From NCBI GenBank assembly GCA_024114885.1, contig CP099425.1, positions 1,612,001 through 1,676,000 of the forward strand: a stretch of 64,000 bases of DNA, given 5' to 3'. Positions 55,287 to 64,000 of this stretch are shown here, piece by piece (positions within the stretch are counted from its first letter, which is position 1; each line of letters begins with the position of its first letter). The notes beneath the pieces were generated by a model. The model saw only the letters and a list, made by a program, of their open reading frames with translations. It had not been told where the DNA came from and searched no databases. The translations under genes and the position numbers were made by a program. This DNA comes from Septoria linicola (Eukaryota; Ascomycota; Dothideomycetes; Mycosphaerellales; Mycosphaerellaceae).

Positions 55287-56546
55287 CTACGCCGGAGCAA
55301 GTCTTCTCCTCCTCGGCCGCACACGCTCACGCTTGAAATACCCCTCGTCAGCTTCATCTTCCTGAAAGACCTCCTGTTTCGACTTGGCCTCGGTCAAAGC
55401 TTTTTCTCTCAATCGCTCGTCCACAATCCTTTTCCATTCCCTGATCCTCTTGACCCCTCTCAACTTCCTATCCATTGTCCACAACGCCTTCACTGATTCT
55501 CCCAACGCCCCATCAAGCGCAGCCCGTGCATGGTCCAGAATCTCCTCCAACAGCCCCAGCGTGCCTGCATCAACCTCATACACTTCCCTGTCCATCTCTG
55601 CTAGAAAATCATCGATGGACTGCAGGTCTCGATATTGACGCCAGAGCAATCTCATATGCGCGTTGTATAGCTCAGTCGTAGCTCCCAACGCGAAAGCCAG
55701 AGGACCAATCCTTTTGAGCTCGCTCAGTGCCACCAGCCCGAGAGAGTGTTGGCTGGAAAGCTTTTCTGTCTGGAGGTACATGTAATGCTGTAGCAGAGCT
55801 GGCAGAGCTGGGAAATTGGCTTGCAAAGCAGAGTCGGAGGGGGTGGCGCGTAGACGGTCAAAGACGTGGTCGCGGAGCACCTCCCAGCATTCAATGTCGG
55901 TAGTCGCTGCGTTCATTAGGTCGCGGATCGTCATGGCCTGTGGATCTTTGATGTCCAACTCGGCAATGGGTTTGGTCAGAAGCCCCGGTTGCTTGTCAGA
56001 TGACACATCTGAAGAAGCGGCTTGCTGGCGAAGGTGCTGTGCTTCTTCTGCTAGCGGACGCAGAAGCTCTGGGAATTGTGGTGTAGTCCTTGTCTTGGAT
56101 GGCGTCTTCTTTGCCGCCTTCTGCGCTTCTGCTGTAGCCTGTTTGCTGGAGACTCCCTTCCGAAAGAGCTCCTCGAATACCTGCATCTCTCTTGGAGTCA
56201 TGGTGGTATTCTGCAGCCTTTCTGCAGGTGTCGCAGAACCTGTATTGCCATCGAATGGGATACTTTGCAGCTGTTGGGGCCTGCTCCGGGCACTCTGCAT
56301 GCGCTGTGAAGTTGGCTCATCTCTACGGGTACGTCGTCGCGGCCGATCGGCCAGACTCTTTCTGGACGACCATTTCTGCTTGATGTTCTGGAGGCGTTGC
56401 TCCTCTGCTGCACCCTCGCCCGCCTTTTGTTCGAGGTTGAGCTGGTCGGTGGCGTATGCTGCTCGTGTTATTGTCCTCGTATTGTACAGCAATGGGAGCA
56501 GGGACGACTCTGCGATGCCGCGAGAGGCTCTCCCACCCAGCAGCAT
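55287..56546 (-). CDS. Mtf2-like mitochondrial protein
   Basis: From the ATG at 56546 the protein has 419 residues and begins with a mitochondrial presequence (MLLGGRASRGIAESSLLPLL, then YNTRTITRAAYAT). An upstream in-frame ATG at 56630 would add 28 residues that hide the presequence, so 56546 is preferred. A basic disordered region (about 50-140) leads to a helical C-terminal domain: TIRDLMNAATTDIECWEVLRDHVF, LPALLQHYMYLQ, FALGATTELYNAHMRLLWRQY and YEVDAGTLGLLEEILDHA. This matches the fungal Mtf2-like C-terminal domain, linked to mitochondrial mRNA handling and translation. Assignment is by pattern and needs a profile search to confirm. It is divergent from CMR1, with about 190 bases between starts. 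Confidence 0.75.
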   Translation of the reverse strand: MLLGGRASRGIAESSLLPLLYNTRTITRAAYATDQLNLEQKAGEGAAEEQRLQNIKQKWSSRKSLADRPRRRTRRDEPTSQRMQSARSRPQQLQSIPFDGNTGSATPAERLQNTTMTPREMQVFEELFRKGVSSKQATAEAQKAAKKTPSKTRTTPQFPELLRPLAEEAQHLRQQAASSDVSSDKQPGLLTKPIAELDIKDPQAMTIRDLMNAATTDIECWEVLRDHVFDRLRATPSDSALQANFPALPALLQHYMYLQTEKLSSQHSLGLVALSELKRIGPLAFALGATTELYNAHMRLLWRQYRDLQSIDDFLAEMDREVYEVDAGTLGLLEEILDHARAALDGALGESVKALWTMDRKLRGVKRIREWKRIVDERLREKALTEAKSKQEVFQEDEADEGYFKRERVRPRRRRLAPA

Positions 56547-56735
56547 TGTACATTGATGTGCACGATTGTCGAGCACGATTCCATCGAAGCACACAATGGG
56601 GATATCTCGTGGACATCTCGGAGATGGCATCGACGCGTTCCAGTCGCGTCTCCGTCATCGATTTGGGGGTGGACGCGAACCACTTGCGCATTGCATCGTC
56701 TTCGTTCCAAAGACATAGCGAGGTAGACAGACAAT

Positions 56736-58325
56736 ATGGCTCGAACAAGCGCGCAGGTCAGCGACTATGAGCAAGCACGACAAGAGAAGATTGCCAAGAA
56801 CCAGGCTCTGCTGCAGCAACTGCAGCTCGATGCTCAACAGGCAGGCTTGGGTTTGGGTGCGAAAAAGGCCAGACCGAAGCCTGCTGCATCGGCGGGCACC
56901 AAGAGGAAGCGCGAGGCGAAGAAGGAGATCAAGGAAGAAGGCCCACGAAGGACATCATCTCGTCTCCAGGGCATCGTCGCAGACTCGGAAGTGGCTCGTC
57001 AAAAGGAGGAAGCCGAGGCACAGGCATTCCAGCAGCAGCAGATCATCAAGAGACAGCGCGTGAGCGACGACATCGATCTGAAGCAAGCGATTGTCAATGG
57101 CGACAACTGGAACCGAGCCGGGAATTGGTTGTCTCTGGTCGGCCCAGCAAATCCCGGCGAAAGGACATTCGATGCCCAAGACATCAAAGACACATCCGAC
57201 AAGGAGCTGAAGGCATTGCGAGAGCGCATGAGCAGTTTGCAACTGTGGGATGGAGCAGAACCGAACCGCATCAAGATCACTCCCGAACGAATATATGCGC
57301 TCGGCTTCCATCCTACCCAGGACAAGGCTCTCGTCTTTGCTGGTGACAAGCTCGGCAGCTTAGGCCTGTTCGACGCATCTCAAACATCACCACAACAAGT
57401 CAAACAAGAAGCAGATGACGCAGATGAAGATGGCGATGAGGTTGATGCCGAGATCGAGCCTGCCATTACAACATTCAAGATTCACACTCGCACAATCAGT
57501 GCCTTTCAGTGCTCACCGCACGATCACAATGCCCTCTATTCAGCCTCATACGACTCATCAATACGAAAGCTCGATCTTGGAAAAGCCTCTGCTGTGGAAG
57601 TATACGCCCCTGCTGATCGCAGCGAAGATTTGCCCCTCTCTGGTGTGCAGGTTGCTCATTCCGACCCAAACATGCTGCACTTCACCACGCTCGATGGCCG
57701 CTTCGGCATGAAAGACATGCGAACACCGGCTCACCAGACAGTCGAAATGATGCAACTCTCCGAGAAGAAGATCGGTGGATTCTCCCTCCACCCGGCTCAC
57801 CCCCACCTCCTTGCCACTGCCTCGCTCGACCGCATGCTCAAAATCTGGGATCTGCGGAAGATCAAAGGCAAAGGCGACGGCCGGCTCCCGCATCTTGTGG
57901 GCGAGCACTTGTCCAAGCTTTCTGTGTCTCATGCAGCGTTTAACTCCGCTGGTCAAGTTGCCACGGCATCCTACGACGACACGATCAAGATATATGACTT
58001 CTCTTCGTCCGGTGACTGGAAAGCGGGCTACGAGCTTGGAGACAACGAAATGAATCCCGCCACCATCGTTCCACACAACAATCAGACGGGGAGATGGGTG
58101 ACAATTTTAAGGGCGCAGTGGCAATTAAAACCACAAGACGGAATTCAAAGATTCGTGATTGGAAATATGAATCGATTTGTGGACATATATACAGGCAGCG
58201 GCAAGCAGTTGGCGCAATTGGGCGGCGAGAGTATCACTGCCGTGCCGAGTGTTGCGCAGTTCCATCCGACCATGGATTGGGTGGGTGCTGGCACGGCAAG
58301 TGGGAAGTTGTGTTTGTGGCAATAG
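56736..58325 (+). CDS. CMR1: DNA damage-binding protein CMR1 (WD40, WDR76-like)
   Basis: A single exon of 529 residues. CMR1 is a nuclear WD40 protein that binds damaged DNA and joins intranuclear quality-control foci under replication stress. The N-terminal MARTSAQVSDYEQARQEKIAKNQALLQQL and the KKARPKPA/KRKREAKKEIKEEGPRRTSSRL basic stretch are typical of the family. The linker RERMSSLQLW...IKITPERIYALGFHPTQDKALVFAGDKLGSLGLFD opens the propeller. Seven blades follow (YDSSIRKLDL, DGRFGMKDMR, ASLDRMLKIWDLRKIKG, YDDTIKIYDF, GIQRFVIGNMNRFVDIY, ASGKLCLW). Confidence 0.95.
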   Translation: MARTSAQVSDYEQARQEKIAKNQALLQQLQLDAQQAGLGLGAKKARPKPAASAGTKRKREAKKEIKEEGPRRTSSRLQGIVADSEVARQKEEAEAQAFQQQQIIKRQRVSDDIDLKQAIVNGDNWNRAGNWLSLVGPANPGERTFDAQDIKDTSDKELKALRERMSSLQLWDGAEPNRIKITPERIYALGFHPTQDKALVFAGDKLGSLGLFDASQTSPQQVKQEADDADEDGDEVDAEIEPAITTFKIHTRTISAFQCSPHDHNALYSASYDSSIRKLDLGKASAVEVYAPADRSEDLPLSGVQVAHSDPNMLHFTTLDGRFGMKDMRTPAHQTVEMMQLSEKKIGGFSLHPAHPHLLATASLDRMLKIWDLRKIKGKGDGRLPHLVGEHLSKLSVSHAAFNSAGQVATASYDDTIKIYDFSSSGDWKAGYELGDNEMNPATIVPHNNQTGRWVTILRAQWQLKPQDGIQRFVIGNMNRFVDIYTGSGKQLAQLGGESITAVPSVAQFHPTMDWVGAGTASGKLCLWQ

Positions 58326-58559
58326 TCTTAGACCAAGCAGCGATGTCACTCCAGCAACCACGGACCCCTACACAGGAAGCGTGTCTTGGACATACATTCA
58401 CTTGCGAATATCATGCAGCACCCTAAGACACGCGACAGTGACGTGCTCCCTCTGCAAGTCTGCATACAAGACGTACGGACAGCCTTGCACTCGCGGGAAC
58501 TTTCTTCCTCACATCTCCTCAACTGCAACCACGGATCGTGCACTCTGACGATAGCAAAC

Positions 58560-59258
58560 ATGGTCTACAATCCGTCACCCAATCGAACCCTATCGTCTCA
58601 CTACCGCAAAGAAGAAGAAGAAGAAGAAGATGCAGAAGAAGACCTCGTCTCCTCCGAGTCCTCCCTTCACACAACCATCACCACCAACCACGACGACAAC
58701 GACAACACACCCTTCTTCACATCCACCTCGGCCACCAACGCCGCAGAAGCAATGGCCACACCCTCCTCGTCCCAACTCTTCGAGATCCTCGAGCAAAATC
58801 GACCTCAGATCTATCAGCAGCAGCAGCAGCAGCACCATCAACATCTCCGCCGGGATGCCATAGTCCCAACCCCCAGCCCCAGCCCCAACGAGATCGAGAT
58901 CCACAACGCCGCCAACATCCTCGCCAAAGCTTTCCTCTCCCAGACTCAAGCCAGAGAAAAACAAACCCTACATCAGAAGCATGAGGAGCAGAAAGTCTAT
59001 TTGAGAGAGGGATTGATGGGTTTGGCTACACGAAGTGCTACCACGACTGCTGTTGTGGATCATAAAGGAGGAGCAATGGTGCAGGAGATGAGGACCGAGC
59101 AAATTGAGATCAGACATGCGATTCGCAGGTTTGAGTTTCTGGCTTGTATATTTGGGGTGGTATGTTTGGTGGTGTTGTGGGTTGTTGTTGGTGGGGGAGA
59201 GGGTGAGGTATCATTATTGAAGGGAGTAGGCGATGATCAGGCATGTTTGAAGTGCTAG
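58560..59258 (+). CDS. Hypothetical tail-anchored protein with low-complexity repeats
   Basis: From the ATG at 58560 (context CAAACATGG) the protein has 232 residues. The frame is open further upstream, including an ATG at 58413, but the extension looks unlike protein. A Glu run encoded by a GAA repeat (EEEEEED), a Ser/Thr/Asn/Asp-rich region and a Gln/His run from a CAG repeat (IYQQQQQQHHQHLR) precede a helical segment (NAANILAKAFLSQTQAREKQTLHQKHEEQK). A single strong membrane segment near the C-terminus (FLACIFGVVCLVVLWVVV) is followed by a short tail. The layout suggests a tail-anchored protein. No family is recognised. Confidence 0.55.
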   Translation: MVYNPSPNRTLSSHYRKEEEEEEDAEEDLVSSESSLHTTITTNHDDNDNTPFFTSTSATNAAEAMATPSSSQLFEILEQNRPQIYQQQQQQHHQHLRRDAIVPTPSPSPNEIEIHNAANILAKAFLSQTQAREKQTLHQKHEEQKVYLREGLMGLATRSATTTAVVDHKGGAMVQEMRTEQIEIRHAIRRFEFLACIFGVVCLVVLWVVVGGGEGEVSLLKGVGDDQACLKC

Positions 59259-59435
59259 GGCTATTTGATGGGCTACAGAATTGCATGCAAGCGACTAGTG
59301 ACGATGACTGGAGGACAACGAGGCACTAGCATCAACGGGGCATGATGGGATGTATTATGAAACGCTGCGCGGTATGACGAATCACACTACATAAGAACTC
59401 ATATCGAAACTTCCTTCCATCCATTGACACTGCAC

Positions 59436-61192
59436 CTAAAGACGCGAAGCAATCCACTGCTTCGTCCTCGCATCCAAAAACTCCCTCGCCGCCGCAGCCC
59501 ACTCCTGCCTCACAATCTCAGCTCTCTCCGACGACCTCGGCGTGATTGTAGCAGGATACTCTTCCGGCATGCAAACGAACCCGTGCGTGAGCTTATCAGG
59601 ATCCGGGATGATCGGCTTGCCGTTTTGATCCTTTGCAGGCGTGATATCGAAAGCCTATAGGATGCGAGACATTCCCAAGAACAAGCTGCGCTCGGCGACG
59701 TGCATGCCTGGACAGATGCGGCGCCCAGCGCCAAAGGTGAACATGTCGCGTTTTGAGCCGTCAGGGTTGGAGGCGGAGTCGTAGAGACCGAGATTGTCGT
59801 CTTTGTATCTGTTTGGGTCGAATTGGCGTGGGTTGGGAGCTCGTTGGGGGTGGTTGTTGATGGTCCAGACGTTGTTCATGACTCCGGCGCCTTTGGGGGA
59901 TGAAGTAGCCTTTGTACGTATCGTCGTTGGTAGCAGCGTGAGGAACGGCCCCAAGGATTGTGGTTGGGCACCAGCCGAGGGTTTCCTTCATGAGCATGCG
60001 AATACATGGCAAATTCGCTTGGTCGTCCATGGAAGGTAGCCTGGAATTGCCACAGACTGCATCAATCTGCTGCTGAGCATAGCGCTGCACATCTGGGTAT
60101 AGCAGCATGGCTTGCACGAAAGCATAGAGGGTGTTGGAGGTTGTGTCAGACCCTGCTTCGAGGAGTGTGCCGGAGATGTATGCGGCTCGAGCGTCGCTGA
60201 ACTCGTCCTTCTTCTGCGCTTCGGCCATGCCGACGCCTGTTGGAACAGTCAGCTAACGAATCAACTTCAGGGCAAGCATTCGACCCTACAAAAGCAATGG
60301 TTGATGGTCCCGTCCTTGATTTCCTTCTTCGCCCGCAGCCAATGCTTGAGGTAGAGCTCGCGCTCAACTTTGTGAAGCTCTTTCGCTTTCTTCTGTGTCG
60401 GGAGAATAAAGTCAGGCAGCTTGCGAATGATCGGAAAAGCATCGAGCAGTGCTGCAACTCCAGTCATGTTGATGTCTACCTCGCGTCAGCAGCTATAAAT
60501 CTCACGATATTAGGTTTGTAAACTACCTGCAAACTCTGAGAATCCATCAAAAAGTTGTTGAATGTCCGGATGGTCGTACGTAGGTGTTCTCCAGCCAAAA
60601 ACCATCGACGTGGTCAACGCGTTCGAATAGCGACGTATGTGCTGTGGAAAGTCGTGGGGAGTATCGAGCAGGTCGTTCAACATTTGTTTGTTCTCCAAAG
60701 TCTGGTATGGAACATAGTTGGCGGCGACAGTAGCATTGAGGAGATGATGGAACATCTTCCTCATGGAGCGCCATTTCGGAGAGTAGCCCATCATCAGCAC
60801 TCGTAAATTATCCGAACAGAGTTCTTGCCCAATGTAAAGCTCCGGCCTGTCCGAGTAGTTGTTGCTCTTGCGGTCCATGAGGTCTTTGATAGCTTCATCA
60901 CTCGAGAGCACGATGAGAGTCTGCGTGCCAAGCATGAGACTATAGATGTCGCCGTACTCTTCAGCCCACTTCTGAAATTGTAGATGTGCATCTTTGGTGG
61001 GCATCTAGCTAGCGTCAGCTCATATCCTCATGCAGTTTCCGCTTGACTGACCTGGTGAATATTGCCGATGATTGGAAGAGTCGGTGGTCCTGGCGGATAG
61101 TCCTTGGGTCTCTTGCCTATGGAAAGCAATCGAAAGATGCCATAGCCCAAGAGGCCCAGTAGGGCGAGTGCGAACAACGATAGTCGTTCCAT
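59436..61192 (-). pseudogene. Cytochrome P450 (E-class, CYP2-like), decayed
   Basis: Exons: 61052-61192, 60527-61004, 60290-60475 and 59436-60236, with introns of 47, 51 and 53 bases and exact phases. Clear P450 features are the N-terminal anchor (LSLFALALLGLLGYGIF), the PPGPP hinge, the oxygen-binding EAGSDTT helix and the haem loop FGAGRRICPG. Three lesions follow. The ExxR motif reads KETLGW, with Gly (codon 59974-59976) for the near-invariant Arg. One extra base lies in the homopolymer at 59895-59899, moving KGAGVMNNVW out of frame. An in-frame TAG at 59655-59657 (SRIL-stop-AFDI) sits where Trp is expected. The rest, to ...KQWIASRL at 59436, is well conserved. The gene appears recently inactivated; substrate unknown. 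Confidence 0.82.
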
Positions 61193-61520
61193 GTTGAGTA
61201 TGTTCTGAGGCAAGAGCTATACGCTGACATTGCGATGTATGCTCCGAGTATTATAGCCACGAGTACAGCTGCCGTCAGCTATTCCGTTGCTAAGCAGCCT
61301 TGCCAGTTCCAGTAATGAATGAACGGCGATGTGCGCCAGGTCTGTCGATCATCTCAGCATGCAGGCAGTCGAGGCAATGCGATTCTGTGCTCGACGAATG
61401 GTATTGTAGCAATTGAGCATTATGGTTCTTCGGCTGCGGTGAGGGGGTGGGCTGCCCGTCGGAGTGCGATGTGGGAGGGCTGAAGTACCTTTGTACTTCG
61501 CCAAGACTGATTCCAGGTTC
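61193..61520. other. Gap between the regulator and the P450 gene
   Basis: 328 bases between the 3' end of the transcription factor and the start of the P450, both on the minus strand. It presumably holds the P450 promoter. No frame is supported. Confidence 0.5.
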
Positions 61521-63520
61521 TTATATTATTGTTCTTTGAAAATCCGTAATGAGGTCGTTGATTTGTCGCATGCTTGTCTCGTCGTACTTTTCTAGAAATG
61601 TATCCGCTGCGTCTTCTTCCACTTTGCTCTGGACATCGGAGGCATGCCACTCGCGAGTGGAATCTAGTCGCTGTACTAGCATGCTAGCAAGCATCCAGTA
61701 CTCAGAGGCATGTCGGGAGAACCCCTCCCGCTTCCACAAGTCGTGGATGTCCGACGCTAAAGTATTACTCGAGAGTGGCTCCTTTTGGAGTATCAAGTCC
61801 AGATGCTGTTGCCATAGTAAATGCCAATTCGCGAGAGCAGCATAGATGCCCTGAAGATGCAGCTGCGAGCTAAAGGATTGCTGCACCTGGAAGATCATCG
61901 AGTGTATAGCTACCAGAGTCAGCCGTACGAACTTATCGTGAAGTAAGATCAACTACTTACCTGAAGTGATAACGAACAAGTTCACCGAGCCCAGCTGCGA
62001 CATTGCCTTAGCTTCCTCCGCGTGCAGTAGCCCCTTGCACATCATTTCGCACGTGGCAGACAACCTGCGCTGTTCTTGAACCCGTTCCATGATGAGATGC
62101 AAACACTCTTCGGCGCTACAAGCCTGGAAGCATACTTCCCTGACCGCAAAATCCATTTGCATTTCCTTGATTGCCATGCGGGGCGGGACATTGTTGAAGA
62201 TGACGAATGCTGTGTCCAGAAGGAATATCCACAAAAAGACTCTAATTAGCTCTTCTCGAAGCACGAAGCTATGCCAATCGAACGACAGATCCGTGTAATT
62301 CGGATGTCTGGTGTGCTTAAGGCCCACATTGCGCGCGATCTGATAACGTTAGCAATTGACCTTGTCCGTGTAGGAACGCAGTAGCTTACAGCGATGACTG
62401 TGCTATACCTGAATCGCCTGATTCGTCGTTTGCTCGAGTGACTACCCTCCCAATTCTGAACTAACATGACAACATAAGCAGCTTGCAGAGACTGGACCTT
62501 GGCCTTACTGGGAAACATGCTGCTATCCTCGTTTGCGCAAAAATCATCGTCATAGAACACCGTCTCTTCCACAGCATTGTAGAACTGTCTGGCAGATGAT
62601 CGATCAGACTGGGCTGGTGACATTGAGGCACCGATGGTGACCATAGCTGCCACCAGTACAGGTTTAGCTTTAGCTACGTCAAATGTCGGTTTGTGTAAGA
62701 GAGGAACGTTTGGCGACCAAATGGCCCAGTAGACCTCAAGGAAGAGCCTGATGTTGCCTGCAGAGAAAAATCGCTGGCAGTCGCGCTCGACGGAAGAGGA
62801 CCACGACAAGTCGACAGCACTGTTACGGGGCTTGATGCAACAGATCTCCGCAATGAGCAGCAAAATCTCCTTTGACTTGAATTGCAGGATTTCGAGGTCA
62901 GATGGCTCATGCGATTGGCGACTGGTGTAGCCCGCGACCTGAGATCGCTCGTCTTCTGATGCACAATCCAAGGAAGCCGTAAGTCCTTGGTCTCTTGTGG
63001 ACTTCTCGAGGAAACGCAGCGAAACTTGTGCCTTCGCGTCGTGCGCAAGAGAATGGCTCTCCACTGAGCTATCAGTCACAGACGGACGTAAGAAGTTGAC
63101 CACACCGTTGTACATCTGATCGAGGTGCAAAGCGTCGTGCCACGGCAGCCATTGCACAGTGAAATCAGCATGTGAGTTCTCCCAGCTGGGGTCGGCCTCT
63201 TCGAGGCGAAGATATGTGCAACCCGCGTTTCGACTGATGCAGGTCATGCACGGCTGAGCTGAATCACATGCCTTTTTGCTGCGAGAACGTTGGTCGCATG
63301 CTCTTTTCGCCGGAGCCGGTCGCTTGCGGGATCCAGTACATGTATACTGATGCCGCTTGAGTACATCAGAGCGTTGGAAGGCCGAATGGCAGAGTGGACA
63401 GCTGTGCTGCTTGACATTGCTGTGGCTCTCAAGGTGGCGTTTCAGGTGCTCTGGTCTCTTGTACGACCTGTGACACTGTTTACAGTAGTGGACTGAGCCT
63501 ATAGGTTCACTACTCTCCAT
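61521..63520 (-). CDS. C2H2 plus Zn2Cys6 fungal transcription factor, zinc cluster missing one cysteine
   Basis: Three exons: 62390-63520, 61961-62339 and 61521-61909, with introns of 50 and 51 bases and exact phases, giving 632 residues. Two zinc fingers lie near the start (CKQCHRSYKRPEHLKRHLESH, Cys13-His33; CPLCHSAFQRSDVLKRHQYTC, Cys41-Cys61). A Zn2Cys6 cluster follows (75-101) with Cys75, 85, 91, 94 and 101. The second ligand position is Arg78 (CDQRSRSKKAC), where Cys is expected. The rest is a fungal-specific regulatory domain (LFLEVYWAIWSPNVPLLHKPTF, VFLWIFLLDTAFVIFNNVPPR, LLWQQHLDLIL). The first ATG is at 63520. The frame stays open upstream past WNPLSTPSIGDNG, and an acceptor-like CAG may mark an earlier exon, so the start is uncertain. 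Confidence 0.85.
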
Positions 63521-64000
63521 GACTGAGCCATTGTCGCCAATGGATGGTGTGCTCAAAGGATTCCAGAACAAGAAGTCGCTGGGTGTCGACTGCGGGGTTT
63601 CAATTCTGCACCTCGTTCTAGGCTAGCGCGTCCAAGATGGAATTTACGACGGAAGAAAAGATGTATTGCTTTCGTTAGCGACCAGTCCTTGTGTCACAAT
63701 ACTGGAAGCCGCCATTCTACAATGCTCCGTGGGACATGGGCGACAGGGCGAGAGTAAATTCTCAGACAGCGGAAACAAACAATAAAAGCTGCTCAACCTC
63801 ATATGGTTACGGCCTTATACCGAGCCGTTTGTAGAGCATGTAGTGAACAGAAGGCTGCGTGCCAGTCGATGAACGGTGGAAACTGATTGAGACAAGGAGG
63901 TGGCGACTGAAGAGTGAGGTCTTGGGAGTGTAAATTGCAGCATGCCAGGAGCCGCTGTAAGCACAGAAGACGACAAAAAGCCCACGTGATCTACTCTCCT
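63521..64000. other. Upstream region of the transcription factor
   Basis: The frame of the factor remains open to about 63615, so part of this may be coding through an upstream exon. Beyond that I see nothing supported before the window ends. Confidence 0.4.

Overview
The window reads as chromosomal DNA of a filamentous ascomycete (Pezizomycotina), most likely a dothideomycete. The evidence is short introns (mostly 45-125 bases, GT-AG, with CTAAC/CTGAC branch sites just before the acceptor), compact genes on both strands with no operons, and fungal-only families: a GPI-anchored GH128 glucanase, a C2H2 plus Zn2Cys6 regulator, a secreted TNT-domain NADase and small cysteine-rich secreted proteins. 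The species cannot be named from the sequence alone. All assignments come from reading motifs by eye; no search was run.

Layout. 1-11 kb: a single-pass membrane protein, PEX7 and RFT1 as a divergent pair, a copper amine oxidase, a disrupted amino-acid/amine permease and a secreted TNT-domain protein. 11-23 kb: the complex I TYKY subunit (NDUFS8), a small unknown protein, a hydroxyquinol/catechol-type intradiol dioxygenase, a polysaccharide deacetylase and the checkpoint kinase BUB1. 23-31 kb: an aldo-keto reductase, a GT34-type glycosyltransferase, an unknown two-intron gene, about 3 kb with no secure gene, and a Cir_N/LENG1-like splicing-type protein. 32-41 kb: an unknown conserved-looking protein, an RNase H-fold protein with a pogo-like MITE just upstream, a SAP-like protein, a 25-bp tandem repeat, a secreted FAD-linked oxidase and an unknown basic protein. 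41-54 kb: a GPI-anchored GH128 enzyme, a Mep1/3-type ammonium transporter, a TBC RabGAP, and two small secreted proteins (one with 8 cysteines, one glycine-rich with three exons). 55-64 kb: an Mtf2-like mitochondrial protein and CMR1 as a divergent pair, a tail-anchored unknown, a decayed cytochrome P450, and a C2H2/Zn2Cys6 transcription factor lacking one zinc-cluster cysteine.

How the genes relate. Most of the window is housekeeping: peroxisomal import, N-glycosylation, respiration, mitosis, vesicle traffic, DNA damage response and mitochondrial expression. Accessory genes for nutrition and surroundings are scattered between them: amine oxidase, permease, dioxygenase, ammonium transporter, oxidases and secreted proteins. 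I see no intact biosynthetic cluster and no convincing new multi-gene system. The most informative signals are decay and mobility. The permease carries a nonsense codon and a frameshift. The P450 carries a frameshift, a nonsense codon and loss of the ExxR arginine, and it lies directly downstream of a regulator whose zinc cluster has lost a ligand. A 450-bp MITE with perfect 23-bp inverted repeats lies beside the RNase H gene. Three single-base frameshifts fall in homopolymers, one of them in a gene that looks functional, so base-calling errors must be excluded before frameshifts are used as evidence of decay.
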